DNA of 64,000 bases from Exiguobacterium chiriqhucha RW-2 (GCF_000416965.1 NZ_ATCL01000020.1:496001-560000), one strand, 5' to 3'; shown: positions 33,192 to 42,869, counted from the stretch's first letter. Numbers and translations: made by a program. The notes: generated by a model from the letters alone, not told the origin.

Positions 33192-35717
33192 ATGGAAACG
33201 ATACATCAAACCCCGATGATGAAACAATACTTTTCAATCAAGGCCGATTATCCAGACGCCTTTCTCTTCTACCGGCTCGGTGACTTTTACGAGCTGTTTT
33301 TTGAAGATGCTCAAATCGTCGCCAAAGAACTCGAATTGACATTGACTGCGAAAAACGGAAAAAACGCCGAGCACCCGATTCCGATGTGCGGGGTCCCGCA
33401 TCATTCCGCTGCGATTTATATCGAGCAACTCATTGAAAAAGGTTTCAACGTGGCGATTTGTGAGCAGATGGAAGATCCAAAAGCGACGAAAGGACTCGTC
33501 AAACGTGAAGTCATTCAAGTCATCACGCCGGGTACATATATGGCCGCGCTCGGTGAGAAAGAGAACCGGTATTTACTTTCGGTCGTGAACGTCGCAGGCC
33601 GGTTTGGGATTGCACGCGGCGATGTGACGACAGGTGAATCTTGGTTGACGACCTTACCGTCGCGCGAGGCCGTCCTACGCGAAGTCGAAGGGTTGGTCCC
33701 GAGTGAAATCATCGTTGATGACGCCGAGTTGGCAGACCATCTCTCATCACTCGGCATTCCGCTGTCGGTGCAGACAGAGCGATTGGCGAGCTCGTTGTCG
33801 AGCGGTGCCCGCGACGAGGCGCAAGTAAGTGCGTTCGAACTCCTTTTCGCCTACTTGACGCGCACGCAAAAACGCGCCCTCGATCACCTGCAGCCCGCTG
33901 TCGCCTATGAGGTTGAGGCCCATATGCAACTCGATGCGAATACGGCCCGCAACTTGGAGCTGTTCCGTTCGGCCCGGTCCGGGGAACGGAAAGGATCACT
34001 TCTCGCCCTGCTCGATGAGACGACGACAGCGATGGGGGGACGACTATTGAAACGTTGGCTCGAACAGCCGCTCTATACGGAACAGGCGATTCGTGAACGC
34101 CAAGATGCCGTCGAAAATTTAGTCGATGATTTCATGCTCCGCGATCAATTACGGGAGCAATTACGTCACGTCTACGATATCGAACGGCTCGTCGCGAAAG
34201 TCGGTTACGGGACGGCCAACGCACGTGACCTTGTCCAGTTGCGGAACACGCTTGAACGCATTCCAGCGGTACGAGAGTTGCTCGCGAATGTCACGGCAAC
34301 GCGATTGCATCACATCGATGCGACGCTCGACACCTTCGACGCGCTATCGGAACGACTTCAGGCAGCGCTCGTCGAGACACCACCCATCTCAATTAAAGAA
34401 GGTGGCATGATTCGTTCAGGCTATTCGACAGAACTTGATGAACTGCTCGAGGCGAAAGCGAACGGGAAGACGTGGATTGCCAATCTCGAGCAACAAGAGC
34501 GGCTCGCGACCGGCATCAAGTCGCTGAAAATCGGCTATAACCGTGTCTTTGGCTATTATTTGGAAGTGACGAAAGCGAATGCGCGCTTGCTCGAAGAGGG
34601 GCGGTATGAACGGAAACAGACGCTTACGAACGCCGAACGCTATGTCACGCCTGAGTTAAAAGAAAAAGAAGCGCTCATCCTCGGTGCCGAGGAGAAGAGC
34701 TGTACGCTTGAATATGACTTGTTCGTCACGTTACGTGAAGAAGTCAAACAAGAGACGAAACCACTTCAACAACTGGCCCGCTCGTTAAGTGAACTCGACG
34801 TCCTGCTCGCGCTCGCCATTGTCGCCGAAAAACGGGACTATGTCCGGCCGACGACGTCAAATAATGTTCAAATCGATTGTGGGCGCCATCCGGTCATCGA
34901 AACGGTATTACCTCGTGGTGAATATGTGGCCAACGACTTGACGCTCGATGACACGCGGCGCATGCTCTTGATCACCGGACCGAACATGTCCGGTAAATCG
35001 ACGTATATGCGTCAGTTCGCACTGATTGCCATCCTGCATCAAATCGGTTCATTCGTGCCGGCCGAAGCGGCCGAACTTCCTTTGTTCGATCGCATCTTTA
35101 CCCGCATCGGGGCAGCCGACGATTTGGTGAGCGGACAGTCGACGTTCATGGTCGAAATGACGGAGACACGTCAGGCGGTGACGGAAGCAACAGCACATAG
35201 TCTCATCCTCCTCGATGAGATTGGACGAGGAACCTCGACGTATGACGGTATGGCGCTCGCACAGGCCATCGTCGAATATATCGCGGCCACCATCGGCGCG
35301 AAAACATTGTTCTCGACCCATTATCACGAATTGACCGTGCTCGAAGACACAATTCCAGCCCTTGAGAACGTGCACGTCCGTGCCATTGAACGGGACGGAC
35401 GCGTCGTCTTCCTGCATGAAGTTCATCCGGGACGGGCCGACAAATCGTACGGGATTCATGTCGCTGAACTCGCTGATTTGCCGCCTGATTTGATTGAACG
35501 GGCGCGAACGATTTTGTCTGAGCTTGAGACAGAACCGAAACCGACACGGGCAGCTGTAGAACAGCCGGCTCCGGCTGAACCTGTGGCCCAACTGTCACTT
35601 TTTGAGACGGAAGATGACATCAAACGACAACTGCTCGACCTCGATTTGCTGGCGATGAACCCGATCGAGGCGATGCAGGCGCTCTATGCGCTCCAACAAT
35701 CCGCGAAGAAGGAGTGA
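33192..35717 (+). CDS. mutS: DNA mismatch repair protein MutS
   Basis: An 841-residue MutS1. The N-terminal mismatch-recognition domain carries the Phe-x-Glu motif region ([13 protein letters not shown]), followed by connector, lever and clamp domains. The ATPase has Walker [11 protein letters not shown] (near residue 597), Walker [15 protein letters not shown] (near 675) and FSTHYHEL. The C-terminus AQLSLFE resembles the clamp-interacting QLSLF-type motif, expected to bind the sliding clamp. The start follows AGAGGTG. It ends 4 bases before mutL. Confidence 0.97.
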   Translation: METIHQTPMMKQYFSIKADYPDAFLFYRLGDFYELFFEDAQIVAKELELTLTAKNGKNAEHPIPMCGVPHHSAAIYIEQLIEKGFNVAICEQMEDPKATKGLVKREVIQVITPGTYMAALGEKENRYLLSVVNVAGRFGIARGDVTTGESWLTTLPSREAVLREVEGLVPSEIIVDDAELADHLSSLGIPLSVQTERLASSLSSGARDEAQVSAFELLFAYLTRTQKRALDHLQPAVAYEVEAHMQLDANTARNLELFRSARSGERKGSLLALLDETTTAMGGRLLKRWLEQPLYTEQAIRERQDAVENLVDDFMLRDQLREQLRHVYDIERLVAKVGYGTANARDLVQLRNTLERIPAVRELLANVTATRLHHIDATLDTFDALSERLQAALVETPPISIKEGGMIRSGYSTELDELLEAKANGKTWIANLEQQERLATGIKSLKIGYNRVFGYYLEVTKANARLLEEGRYERKQTLTNAERYVTPELKEKEALILGAEEKSCTLEYDLFVTLREEVKQETKPLQQLARSLSELDVLLALAIVAEKRDYVRPTTSNNVQIDCGRHPVIETVLPRGEYVANDLTLDDTRRMLLITGPNMSGKSTYMRQFALIAILHQIGSFVPAEAAELPLFDRIFTRIGAADDLVSGQSTFMVEMTETRQAVTEATAHSLILLDEIGRGTSTYDGMALAQAIVEYIAATIGAKTLFSTHYHELTVLEDTIPALENVHVRAIERDGRVVFLHEVHPGRADKSYGIHVAELADLPPDLIERARTILSELETEPKPTRAAVEQPAPAEPVAQLSLFETEDDIKRQLLDLDLLAMNPIEAMQALYALQQSAKKE

Positions 35718-35721
35718 GTCG

Positions 35722-37524
35722 ATGGGAATCATTCAAGAGTTACCGGAACAACTGGCCAACCGAATCGCTGCCGGGGAAGTCGTCGAACGCCCAGCCTCGG
35801 TCGTGAAAGAGCTCGTCGAGAATGCGATTGACGCCGGTGCCACGAAAATCGAAGTCGATTTGGAGGAAGCCGGGATACGTCTCATTAAAGTCCGGGATAA
35901 CGGGCATGGGTTTTATGAAGAGGATGCTCCGCGAGCTTTTTTACGTCATGCGACGAGCAAAATCCGGGACGAGCACGATTTGTTCCGGATTCGCACACTC
36001 GGCTTCCGTGGGGAGGCCTTAGCGTCTATCGCCTCAGTGAGTCATGTGACATTGAAGTCACGCCGAACTGAGGAGGACGGATTTGAGATGACGCTCCAAG
36101 GGGGTGTCGTTACGGCGCAAACACCGGCCGCCGCAAACGTCGGAACAGAGATAGCGGTCAGTCAATTGTTCTACAATACACCGGCCCGCCTCAAATACTT
36201 GAAGACGTCGGCGACCGAACTCGCGAGCATCACCGATACGTTGAACCGGATCGCCTTGTCCCACCCGGAAGTTCGCCTCACGGCGTTCCATGAAGACAAG
36301 GAACTCCTGCGGACGAGTGGGAATGGCGACATCAAGCAAGTCATGCTCGCCATTTATGGGCGTCAAGTTGCAGCGCAAATCGTCACCGCGTCGAGCAAGA
36401 CGAACGACTATAGTTTGAGCGCCCATCTCGTCCGGCCTGAAGTGACGCGTTCGAACAAGCAGTACGTGACGCTCATCTTGAACGGTCGGAGCATCAAGAA
36501 CTTTGCGTTGACCCAAAGTGTACTCGAGGGCTACCATACGTTACTCCCGATTGGTCGTTATCCGATTGCCGTCCTCGAAGTGAACATGGACCCGATGTTG
36601 ATTGACGTCAACGTCCATCCGACAAAACGGGAGGTCCGACTCTCGAAAGAGAAAGAGCTGTGCCAGTTGATTCGCGAGACGGTCCAACTGACACTCCGGG
36701 AACAGCGTTTAATCCCGTCGGTCAAACCGAAAGAGCGACCGGTCAATCGGACCGAACAAGAGCGACTTGATTTCACGGTCGAACGGACACCTGTCACGGA
36801 TGAACCGCCGACGTGGAACTATCCGATTCCACGTGAGCCTGTCACGTCACCGAGTCGATGGTCACCGACCCCGCTCGTCAATGAAGCGCCTGCACCGACC
36901 GACCCGATTGTCGAATCAGACGCAATTGAGACGAAAGGAATGCGGTTGCCGCCGCTCGACGTCATCGGCCAATTGCATGCGAGCTATATCGTCTGCGGCG
37001 CCGAGGACGGCATGTATGTCATCGACCAACACGCGGCTCAGGAACGGATCAAATACGAATTGTTTTATGAGCAACTCGGGAATCCAGACAAAGAGTATCA
37101 ATTGTTGCTGCTCCCGCTCACACTCGAGTTCACGCAAGAAGAGACGCTCGCGATTGAAGAAGTCGCTCCGCTCTTGAAAGAAGCGGGGCTCGATTTGGAG
37201 CCGTTCGGTGGCAACACGTTCCTCATCCGAGAGATTCCGACGTGGTACCCGCAGCATGATTTGGAAGGGACGGTCCGCGATTTGATTGAGATGGCGATTC
37301 GGGACCGCTCTGTCAATCTCGCCAAATATCGGGAAGACGCGTCAATCTTGATGGCGTGCAAGCGGTCGATTAAAGCGAACCATCCATTGAACCACGAAAT
37401 GATGCGGCAATTGCTGCATGACCTCAATCAGACGACGTCCCCGTATACGTGTCCGCACGGGCGACCGATCTTGGTGAAATGGAGTACGTACGAACTTGAG
37501 AAGTTGTTCAAACGGGTTATGTGA
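35722..37524 (+). CDS. mutL: DNA mismatch repair endonuclease MutL
   Basis: A 600-residue GHKL ATPase. VKELVENAIDAGA, RDNGHGF and GFRGEAL are the ATP-binding motifs of the first ~130 residues; a proline-rich linker spans about 355-410. The C-terminal domain holds the endonuclease motif DQHAAQERIKYE (near residue 434) plus ACKRSIKANHPL and CPHGRPI, so this is the nicking type found in bacteria without MutH. ATG 35722 follows AAGGAGTGAG; the frame reaches back into mutS (35686) without a site. Confidence 0.97.
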   Translation: MGIIQELPEQLANRIAAGEVVERPASVVKELVENAIDAGATKIEVDLEEAGIRLIKVRDNGHGFYEEDAPRAFLRHATSKIRDEHDLFRIRTLGFRGEALASIASVSHVTLKSRRTEEDGFEMTLQGGVVTAQTPAAANVGTEIAVSQLFYNTPARLKYLKTSATELASITDTLNRIALSHPEVRLTAFHEDKELLRTSGNGDIKQVMLAIYGRQVAAQIVTASSKTNDYSLSAHLVRPEVTRSNKQYVTLILNGRSIKNFALTQSVLEGYHTLLPIGRYPIAVLEVNMDPMLIDVNVHPTKREVRLSKEKELCQLIRETVQLTLREQRLIPSVKPKERPVNRTEQERLDFTVERTPVTDEPPTWNYPIPREPVTSPSRWSPTPLVNEAPAPTDPIVESDAIETKGMRLPPLDVIGQLHASYIVCGAEDGMYVIDQHAAQERIKYELFYEQLGNPDKEYQLLLLPLTLEFTQEETLAIEEVAPLLKEAGLDLEPFGGNTFLIREIPTWYPQHDLEGTVRDLIEMAIRDRSVNLAKYREDASILMACKRSIKANHPLNHEMMRQLLHDLNQTTSPYTCPHGRPILVKWSTYELEKLFKRVM

Positions 37525-37557
37525 CACGCTTGTAATCTTTTTTTAACCGGCTGTAAC

Positions 37558-37583
37558 GTTTATGTCCGGGTGCCTATGGGAAC
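37558..37583 (+). promoter_or_regulatory. SigB-like promoter for rplY/ctc
   Basis: GTTTAT (37558-37563), 14-base spacer, GGGAAC (37578-37583), close to the SigB consensus GTTTAA-N12-15-GGGWAW. Bacillus ctc is a classical SigB-controlled gene, which supports the call. The leader to the start codon is about 95 bases. Confidence 0.55.
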
Positions 37584-37687
37584 AATATACACATGTCACT
37601 CAACGCATCGAGGTTGAGAGGTGGCTTTTTCACTGCCTCACCCTCAAGATGTAGACATGATCGATAAACCAGTAGGGGGAAAAGATT

Positions 37688-38356
37688 ATGGCAGACACGC
37701 TTAAAGTAACGAAACGAGAATTACGACCACGTTCGGTCCGCGCAAACTTGCGTAAAGAAGGTAAAGTACTAGGTGTCGTCTACGGCTATAAAGTCGAGAG
37801 CACACCAGTAGCATTCGAGGAGATGGCACTTCGCAAAATTCTCCGCGATCACGGTGACAACGCGCTAATCGAGTTGAACATCGACGGCAAGAAAGTAAAC
37901 ACGCTCGTTCACGGGACTGAAGTTGACCCGTTCACGAACGAATACAAGCACGTCGAGTTCATGGCCGTGAAGATGGACGAAGCGACGGAAGTCGAAGCGG
38001 ACGTCACACTCGTCGGTGACGCGAAAGGTGTCAAAGAAGGCGGCTTCTTGGCGCAAACGCTCTATAAAGTTACAGTATCGGCGACACCGGCTAACATTCC
38101 GGAACGCATTGAACTCGATGTTTCTGAACTCGGTATCGGTGACTCGGTCACGGTAGCTGACATTCCAGAGAACAAAGACTATGACATCGTCTCGGATGGC
38201 GAGCTTCAAATCGCATCTGTGAACGAGCCGGTCTCTCTTGAAGAGCTCGAGGCAGACACAGACACAACGACAGAAAGTGAAGCCGAAGCAACTGAAGAAG
38301 AGTCGGCTGAGGCATCATCTGAAGAGTCTGAAGAGAAGTCTGCAGACAAAGAATAA
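37688..38356 (+). CDS. rplY: 50S ribosomal protein L25 / general stress protein Ctc
   Basis: A 222-residue long-form L25 (TL5/CTC type). Residues about 1-95 are the 5S-rRNA-binding domain ([24 protein letters not shown]) and about 96-185 the CTC beta domain ([21 protein letters not shown]). The tail is a highly acidic run of E, S and T residues. It binds 5S rRNA in the central protuberance and in Bacillus is induced by stress. The start follows AGTAGGGGGAAAAG; a terminator follows. Confidence 0.93.
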   Translation: MADTLKVTKRELRPRSVRANLRKEGKVLGVVYGYKVESTPVAFEEMALRKILRDHGDNALIELNIDGKKVNTLVHGTEVDPFTNEYKHVEFMAVKMDEATEVEADVTLVGDAKGVKEGGFLAQTLYKVTVSATPANIPERIELDVSELGIGDSVTVADIPENKDYDIVSDGELQIASVNEPVSLEELEADTDTTTESEAEATEEESAEASSEESEEKSADKE

Positions 38357-38366
38357 GCTGTATCGA

Positions 38367-38394
38367 ACGACCCTTTGCGAAGGGTCGTTTTTTT
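38367..38394 (+). terminator. Rho-independent terminator after rplY
   Basis: Perfect stem ACGACCCTT / AAGGGTCGT, loop TGCG, seven T. Confidence 0.92.
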
Positions 38395-38412
38395 CGTCAC
38401 AAATCCGACAAA

Positions 38413-38426
38413 TGTAAACGATTACG
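38413..38426 (+). promoter_or_regulatory. cre-like site upstream of the FNT gene
   Basis: TGTAAACGATTACG matches 13 of 14 positions of the cre consensus. It lies about 35 bases upstream of the FNT promoter -35, so carbon control through CcpA is possible. Confidence 0.35.
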
Positions 38427-38460
38427 ATGTGAAAAATATGTCAACACGGTCCAAGGTCGA

Positions 38461-38489
38461 TTGCAATTTATTGGATTCGGGCTTATATT
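38461..38489 (+). promoter_or_regulatory. SigA-type promoter of the FNT gene
   Basis: TTGCAA (38461-38466), 17-base spacer, TATATT (38484-38489). Confidence 0.55.
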
Positions 38490-38505
38490 GTTAATGATTT
38501 CACAT
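38488..38505. promoter_or_regulatory. Rex-like operator
   Basis: TTGTTAA-TGAT-TTCACAT differs by one base in each half from the Rex consensus TTGTGAA-N4-TTCACAA. It overlaps the end of the -10 and the predicted start point, a good place for NADH-responsive repression of an anaerobic transporter. Confidence 0.42.
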
Positions 38506-38555
38506 GTTCGTTCTTATTATATGGGTTCATTCAAACAGAAAGAAGGGTTTGTGAC

Positions 38556-39407
38556 ATGGCATCAATGGAAATCCATGCACTCGAATCATTACGAAAAAAA
38601 GCTCAGGCATCTTCGCAAATGATTCATTATCGGCCAATGGAATACTTTTTACGGGCAATGCTCGCGGGGATCTTTATCGGATTCGCTTCAATCTTCACAC
38701 TTAAAGTTGTCAACGGGATGTACTTGATCGATTCGCCGTTCACGACACTCATCGGTGGGTTCTCATTCGGGATCGCGCTTGTCATGATCATCTACGGCGG
38801 AGCCGAACTGTTCACGGGGAACACAATGTATTTCACGACCTCGACGTTACGCGGCTATACGACGCTCAGTGACACAATGCTCGTCTGGTTACTTTGTTTC
38901 GTCGGGAACGCGCTCGGTGGCGTCTTGTTCGCCTTGTTGCTCGCCCCGACCGGCGTCATCCAAGAACTCGGGATGGACAACTGGCTGTTCGCGGTCGTCG
39001 AGAGCAAGATGCATCATACGACGGTCGAGATTTTCTTCCGTGCCATCTTCTGTAACTGGATGGTCTGTCTCGCGATTTTCTTACCAAAACAGATGAAAAA
39101 TGAGTTCGCCCAAATCTTCTCGATGATTTTCCTCGTCGCCGTCTTCTTCGCGTCAGGATTTGATCACGTCATCGCCAACTTCGTCTTGTTTGCGCTCACG
39201 CTCGTCGTCCCACACCCTGAGGCGATTAGCTTTGCCGGCGCCATCCACAACTTGATTCCGGCCACGTTCGGTAACATCATCGGCGGCGCCTTGTTCATGG
39301 GTGCGATCTATACGTGGTTGAACGCGAAAGGCTTGCGCGAAGCCCAAGAATCAGAGGAAAAAGAAGAAGTTGAATTAAAAATCGTGAAACCGGCTAAAGA
39401 ATTATAA
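38556..39407 (+). CDS. Formate/nitrite transporter (FNT) family channel
   Basis: A 283-residue membrane protein with six hydrophobic segments. GGAELFTGNTMYFT, RAIFCNWMVCLAIF, SGFDHVIANF and IPATFGNIIGGALF match the FNT family of pentameric channels for formate, nitrite or hydrosulfide. With a Rex-like operator and the anaerobic nrdDG next door, a formate channel (FocA type) is the best guess, since class III ribonucleotide reductase uses formate. No pyruvate formate-lyase gene is adjacent. The ATG follows AGAAAGAAGGG. Confidence 0.88.
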   Translation: MASMEIHALESLRKKAQASSQMIHYRPMEYFLRAMLAGIFIGFASIFTLKVVNGMYLIDSPFTTLIGGFSFGIALVMIIYGGAELFTGNTMYFTTSTLRGYTTLSDTMLVWLLCFVGNALGGVLFALLLAPTGVIQELGMDNWLFAVVESKMHHTTVEIFFRAIFCNWMVCLAIFLPKQMKNEFAQIFSMIFLVAVFFASGFDHVIANFVLFALTLVVPHPEAISFAGAIHNLIPATFGNIIGGALFMGAIYTWLNAKGLREAQESEEKEEVELKIVKPAKEL

Positions 39408-39427
39408 GTTGGATCACTTGAAAGAAC

Positions 39428-39459
39428 GGTCGAGTCCATATGCGGGCTCGGCTGTTTTT
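39428..39459 (+). terminator. Rho-independent terminator after the FNT gene
   Basis: Ten-base stem (39428-39437 with 39444-39453, three G-U pairs), 6-base loop, GTTTTT. Confidence 0.75.
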
Positions 39460-39525
39460 GCGTTTATATCACAACCAACGCTCACAATTTAGACTCCACA
39501 TCTCCATACTCAAACATGACATAAT

Positions 39526-39576
39526 CTATATATGGAATTGAATCGAGTTACGAACTCGATTCATATCAATATATAG
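39526..39576. promoter_or_regulatory. 51-base near-palindrome with two NrdR-like boxes upstream of nrdD
   Basis: Arms of 24 bases (39526-39549 and 39553-39576) pair with three mismatches around ACG; the inner 11 bases of each arm (TGAATCGAGTT / AACTCGATTCA) are perfect. The outer ends, CTATATAT and ATATATAG, form two boxes (39523-39538 and 39564-39579) that each match 11 of 16 positions of the NrdR box, starts 41 bases apart (about four helical turns). It ends about 20 bases before the nrdD start. Confidence 0.5.
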
Positions 39577-39596
39577 TGAGGTGATGCGGAGTGAAC

Positions 39597-41441
39597 ATGC
39601 TCCAGCTTTATGAAGATGTCTGTGTTCTCCCAGATCAAGATCTCGTACAAGAGAACGCCAACGTCGACGGGAAATCACCACTTGGCAAACTGGCACGATT
39701 ATCCTCGGAAGTGTCGAAACAGCTGTCGACAACGTATTTGTTGTCAGAGCGGACACGTCAGGCCGTCGCAGACAACTTTTTGTACATCCATGACGCCGAC
39801 TATTACGTGACGGGATCGACGACGTGTTGTCAAATCCCGCTCGGCGAGTTGCTGACGAACGGATTCCATACCGGACACGGGACGATTCGACCGCCCCAGG
39901 ATATCCGTTCGGCGATGTCACTCGCTTCGATTATTCTTCAAGCGAATCAGAATATGCAACACGGGGGTCAAGCGTTCCCGATGTTCGATGTCGATTTAGC
40001 GCCATACGTCGAAAAGACGTATGAACGTCAACTGGAGCGTCTCAAGAAGCTTCCGGTCGAATGGTCGACCGAGCAACTTCTCGAAGTCGCTGAGACCGAG
40101 ACAATCACAGCGACGTATCAAGCGTGTGAAGCGTTCATCCATAACGCCAATTCGATGCATTCGCGAGGAGGCGGCCAAGTGCCATTCGTCTCCATCAACT
40201 ATGGGACTGACACGAGCCGTTGGGGCCGGATTTTCATCCGCGAGTTGTTGCGTGCGACCGAGCGAGGGCTCGGCAACGGGGAGACGCCGATTTTCCCGAT
40301 TCAAATCTTTAAAGTAAAAGAGGGTGTCAATTTTCATGAAACCGACCCGAACATTGACTTGTTCCGACTCGCCTGTCGCGTGACGGGCAAGCGTCTATTC
40401 CCGAACTTCTCCTTCGTCGATGCCCCGTTCAACTTGCAATATTATGATGGGAGCCATGACTCAGAAGTCGCTTATATGGGGTGTCGGACACGAGTGATGG
40501 GGAATCGTCATGGCGCCGAGACGTCGATCGGACGAGGCAATTTATCGTTCTCGACCTTGAACTTGGTCAAGATGGCGCTCGTCGCTTCGGACATCCATAC
40601 ATTTTATGAGACGCTCGACGCCTACGTCGACGTCGCCATCGATCAATTGCTCGAACGGTACGACTATCAAGCGAAGCGTCATGCCGACGAATTCCGCTTC
40701 CTTTACGCTCAACACGTCTGGAGGGGCAGCGAGAGACTTCAGGCGGAAGAAGAGCTACGGGATGTACTGAAGCAAGGGACGTTGTCCGTCGGTTTCATCG
40801 GTCTCGCCGAAGCGCTACGCGTGCTCACAGGCGGCACGCATGCCGATTCACGGGAAGCGGAACGTCTCGGACTCGATATCGTCACTCATTTACGTGATCG
40901 GATGAGACAGGCGGCAGAGCAGCACGATTTAAACTTTTCGCTCTTGGCCACGCCGGCCGAAGGATTGTCTGGGAAGTTCGTATTGAAGGATCAGCAGGCG
41001 TTCGGGATGATTGAGGGTGTTACCGACCGCGCCTTTTATACGAACTCGTTTCATGTGCCGGTGTACCAGTCAGTGTCGATTCGTGACAAGATTCGGTTGG
41101 AGGCACCGTACCATGCGCTCTGTGACGCGGGTCATATCACTTATGTCGAAGTCGACGGGTCGCTCGCCCATAACCCGGAAGCGGTCGAAGCGATCGTCCG
41201 GCTCATGCGAACCGAAAACGTCGGCTACGGATCGATTAATCATCCCGTCGACCGGTGCGGTAACTGCGGCCTCGAGGGAACGATCGATGCCGCGTGCCCG
41301 ACGTGTGGCGAGGAAGAGCAGATTGAACGGATTCGTCGCATCACCGGCTATCTGGTCGGCACGATGGACCGATGGAATTCGGCGAAACGAGAAGAAGAAA
41401 GAGCGAGGGTGAAGCATCATGCGCGTCCTATCCGTACTTGA
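39597..41441 (+). CDS. nrdD: Anaerobic ribonucleoside-triphosphate reductase
   Basis: A 614-residue class III reductase. YIHDADYYVTGSTTCCQIPL, NMQHGGQAFPMFD and HNANSMHSRGGGQVPF are core motifs; the C-terminus has the zinc ribbon CGNCG / CPTCG (near residues 560-580) and the glycyl-radical loop RRITGYLVG. It lacks the ~100-residue N-terminal ATP-cone common in this enzyme, so dATP inhibition through a cone is not expected. ATG 39597 follows GGAG by 5 bases; GTG 39591 also fits a GAGGTGAT site. It overlaps nrdG by 23 bases. Confidence 0.93.
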   Translation: MLQLYEDVCVLPDQDLVQENANVDGKSPLGKLARLSSEVSKQLSTTYLLSERTRQAVADNFLYIHDADYYVTGSTTCCQIPLGELLTNGFHTGHGTIRPPQDIRSAMSLASIILQANQNMQHGGQAFPMFDVDLAPYVEKTYERQLERLKKLPVEWSTEQLLEVAETETITATYQACEAFIHNANSMHSRGGGQVPFVSINYGTDTSRWGRIFIRELLRATERGLGNGETPIFPIQIFKVKEGVNFHETDPNIDLFRLACRVTGKRLFPNFSFVDAPFNLQYYDGSHDSEVAYMGCRTRVMGNRHGAETSIGRGNLSFSTLNLVKMALVASDIHTFYETLDAYVDVAIDQLLERYDYQAKRHADEFRFLYAQHVWRGSERLQAEEELRDVLKQGTLSVGFIGLAEALRVLTGGTHADSREAERLGLDIVTHLRDRMRQAAEQHDLNFSLLATPAEGLSGKFVLKDQQAFGMIEGVTDRAFYTNSFHVPVYQSVSIRDKIRLEAPYHALCDAGHITYVEVDGSLAHNPEAVEAIVRLMRTENVGYGSINHPVDRCGNCGLEGTIDAACPTCGEEEQIERIRRITGYLVGTMDRWNSAKREEERARVKHHARPIRT

Positions 41442-41874
41442 CGAATCGGTTGTCGACGGTCCAGGCATTCGCACGGTCATCTTTACGGCGGGATGCCCTC
41501 ATCGCTGTCTTGGATGTCACAATCCGGAATCATGGAACCCGCGAGGTGGGGAAGACGTACCAGTCGAGGACCTGCTCACCCGAATCGAACAATCCGGGTG
41601 GGACGGTGTCACCGTTTCGGGCGGAGAGCCGTTCCTGCAACCGGAAGCACTGGCCCGGCTCGTCGACGGGTGCAAGGCGCTTCAGAAAAACGTGTGGGTG
41701 TATACAGGCTATACGTTCGAACAGTTACAAGGTATGGACGATGAGTACGTCACAAGTGTGCTCGATCGTGCCGATGTCCTTGTCGACGGTCGTTTCGAAC
41801 AGCCGCTCATGGACCGGTCGCTCCGATTTCGGGGGTCGAGCAATCAGCGAATTATTTTCTTGAACAAAGCGTAA
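41419..41874 (+). CDS. nrdG: Anaerobic ribonucleotide reductase-activating protein
   Basis: A 151-residue radical-SAM enzyme. CPHRCLGCHNPESW holds the Cx3Cx2C cluster ligands (near residues 26-33), and VTVSGGEPFLQ is the SAM-binding GGE motif. It generates the glycyl radical on NrdD. The start lies inside the end of nrdD, so the pair is co-translated, and a terminator follows the stop directly. Confidence 0.94.
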   Translation: MRVLSVLDESVVDGPGIRTVIFTAGCPHRCLGCHNPESWNPRGGEDVPVEDLLTRIEQSGWDGVTVSGGEPFLQPEALARLVDGCKALQKNVWVYTGYTFEQLQGMDDEYVTSVLDRADVLVDGRFEQPLMDRSLRFRGSSNQRIIFLNKA

Positions 41875-41900
41875 TCGGGACCGTCGCGTCCCGATTTTTT
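41875..41900 (+). terminator. Rho-independent terminator after nrdG
   Basis: Perfect stem TCGGGAC / GTCCCGA, 6-base loop, six T, directly after the stop codon. Confidence 0.9.
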
Positions 41901-41928
41901 GTATACTAGCAAAAAAGGGGGAATTTTG

Positions 41929-42747
41929 ATGAAATGGTGTAGTTTTCAAGTTGAAGGAGAACAAAGGGTCGGTGTCGTGGCAGGGGAGTTTGTCTATGAC
42001 GTCAGTGACCAATTACATACGACTTCATTGTTAGAGGTCATCGCGCGAGAGTTTGAACCGGATATCGATTTGGACGTCGCACCTCGGATCCCATTGACCG
42101 ACGTCACGCTCGTCGCGCCATACCGACCACTCAAAAACGTGATCTGTATCGGCAAGAACTATGAAGAGCATGTGAAAGAGATGGATACGGCGGGAGCCGG
42201 CAAACTCGTCATCTTCACGAAAGCTCCGACTTCGGTCGTTGGACCAGGGGCTGTCGTCGAACGTCATCCTGAACTGACCGACCAACTCGATTACGAAGGC
42301 GAGCTCGCCGTCATTATTGGGAAATCAGGCCGGGACATCGACGACGTCGACGCCCATATTTTCGGCTATACGATTTTGAACGATATCACGGCCCGGGACG
42401 TTCAAAAACAGCACGTCCAATTTTTCCGCGGTAAATCGTTCGACACGTTTTGTCCGCTCGGACCTTATATCGTCACACCGGATGAGCTCTCGTTTCCACT
42501 TGCGATTCAAACGGTCGTGAACGGTGAGACACGCCAAAACGGGTCGACAGCGGACATGATTCGTCCAATTGAAGAGTTGATTCGGACGTTGTCGAAAGGG
42601 ATGACGCTAGAAGCTGGTGATATCATCGCCACCGGTACGCCGGCTGGGGTCGGCCATGGGATGAAACCGCCCGTCTATCTCCAATCTGGGGACACAATCG
42701 AAGTGAGCATCACGGGACTCGGGACGTTAAAAAACGTTATCGTCTGA
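41929..42747 (+). CDS. Fumarylacetoacetate hydrolase (FAH)-family protein
   Basis: A 272-residue FAH-fold protein. VICIGKNYEEHVKEM, FTKAPTSVVGPG, DYEGELAVIIGKSG (metal-binding glutamates) and GYTILNDITARDVQ with RGKSFDTFCPLGP are characteristic. Members include acylpyruvate hydrolases and oxaloacetate decarboxylase/tautomerase (YisK, FAHD1-like); the exact reaction is not determined here. ATG 41929 follows AGGGGGAA; the frame reaches back to 41899 inside the preceding terminator. Confidence 0.87.
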   Translation: MKWCSFQVEGEQRVGVVAGEFVYDVSDQLHTTSLLEVIAREFEPDIDLDVAPRIPLTDVTLVAPYRPLKNVICIGKNYEEHVKEMDTAGAGKLVIFTKAPTSVVGPGAVVERHPELTDQLDYEGELAVIIGKSGRDIDDVDAHIFGYTILNDITARDVQKQHVQFFRGKSFDTFCPLGPYIVTPDELSFPLAIQTVVNGETRQNGSTADMIRPIEELIRTLSKGMTLEAGDIIATGTPAGVGHGMKPPVYLQSGDTIEVSITGLGTLKNVIV

Positions 42748-42752
42748 CCCAA

Positions 42753-42781
42753 TTGACGCAAATTGTGAAGAATCTTGTAAT
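42753..42781 (+). promoter_or_regulatory. SigA-type promoter upstream of the htrA-like gene
   Basis: TTGACG (42753-42758), 17-base spacer, TGTAAT (42776-42781), each 5 of 6 to consensus. The leader would be about 80 bases. A TATACT near 42820 may be a second -10. Confidence 0.6.
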
Positions 42782-42869
42782 CGATGTCTCATTTCCGCAC
42801 AACGATGACTATGCCTCTTATACTAAGGGTAGAACAAAAGAGGAAACATCATATAGGAGATGATTACAC

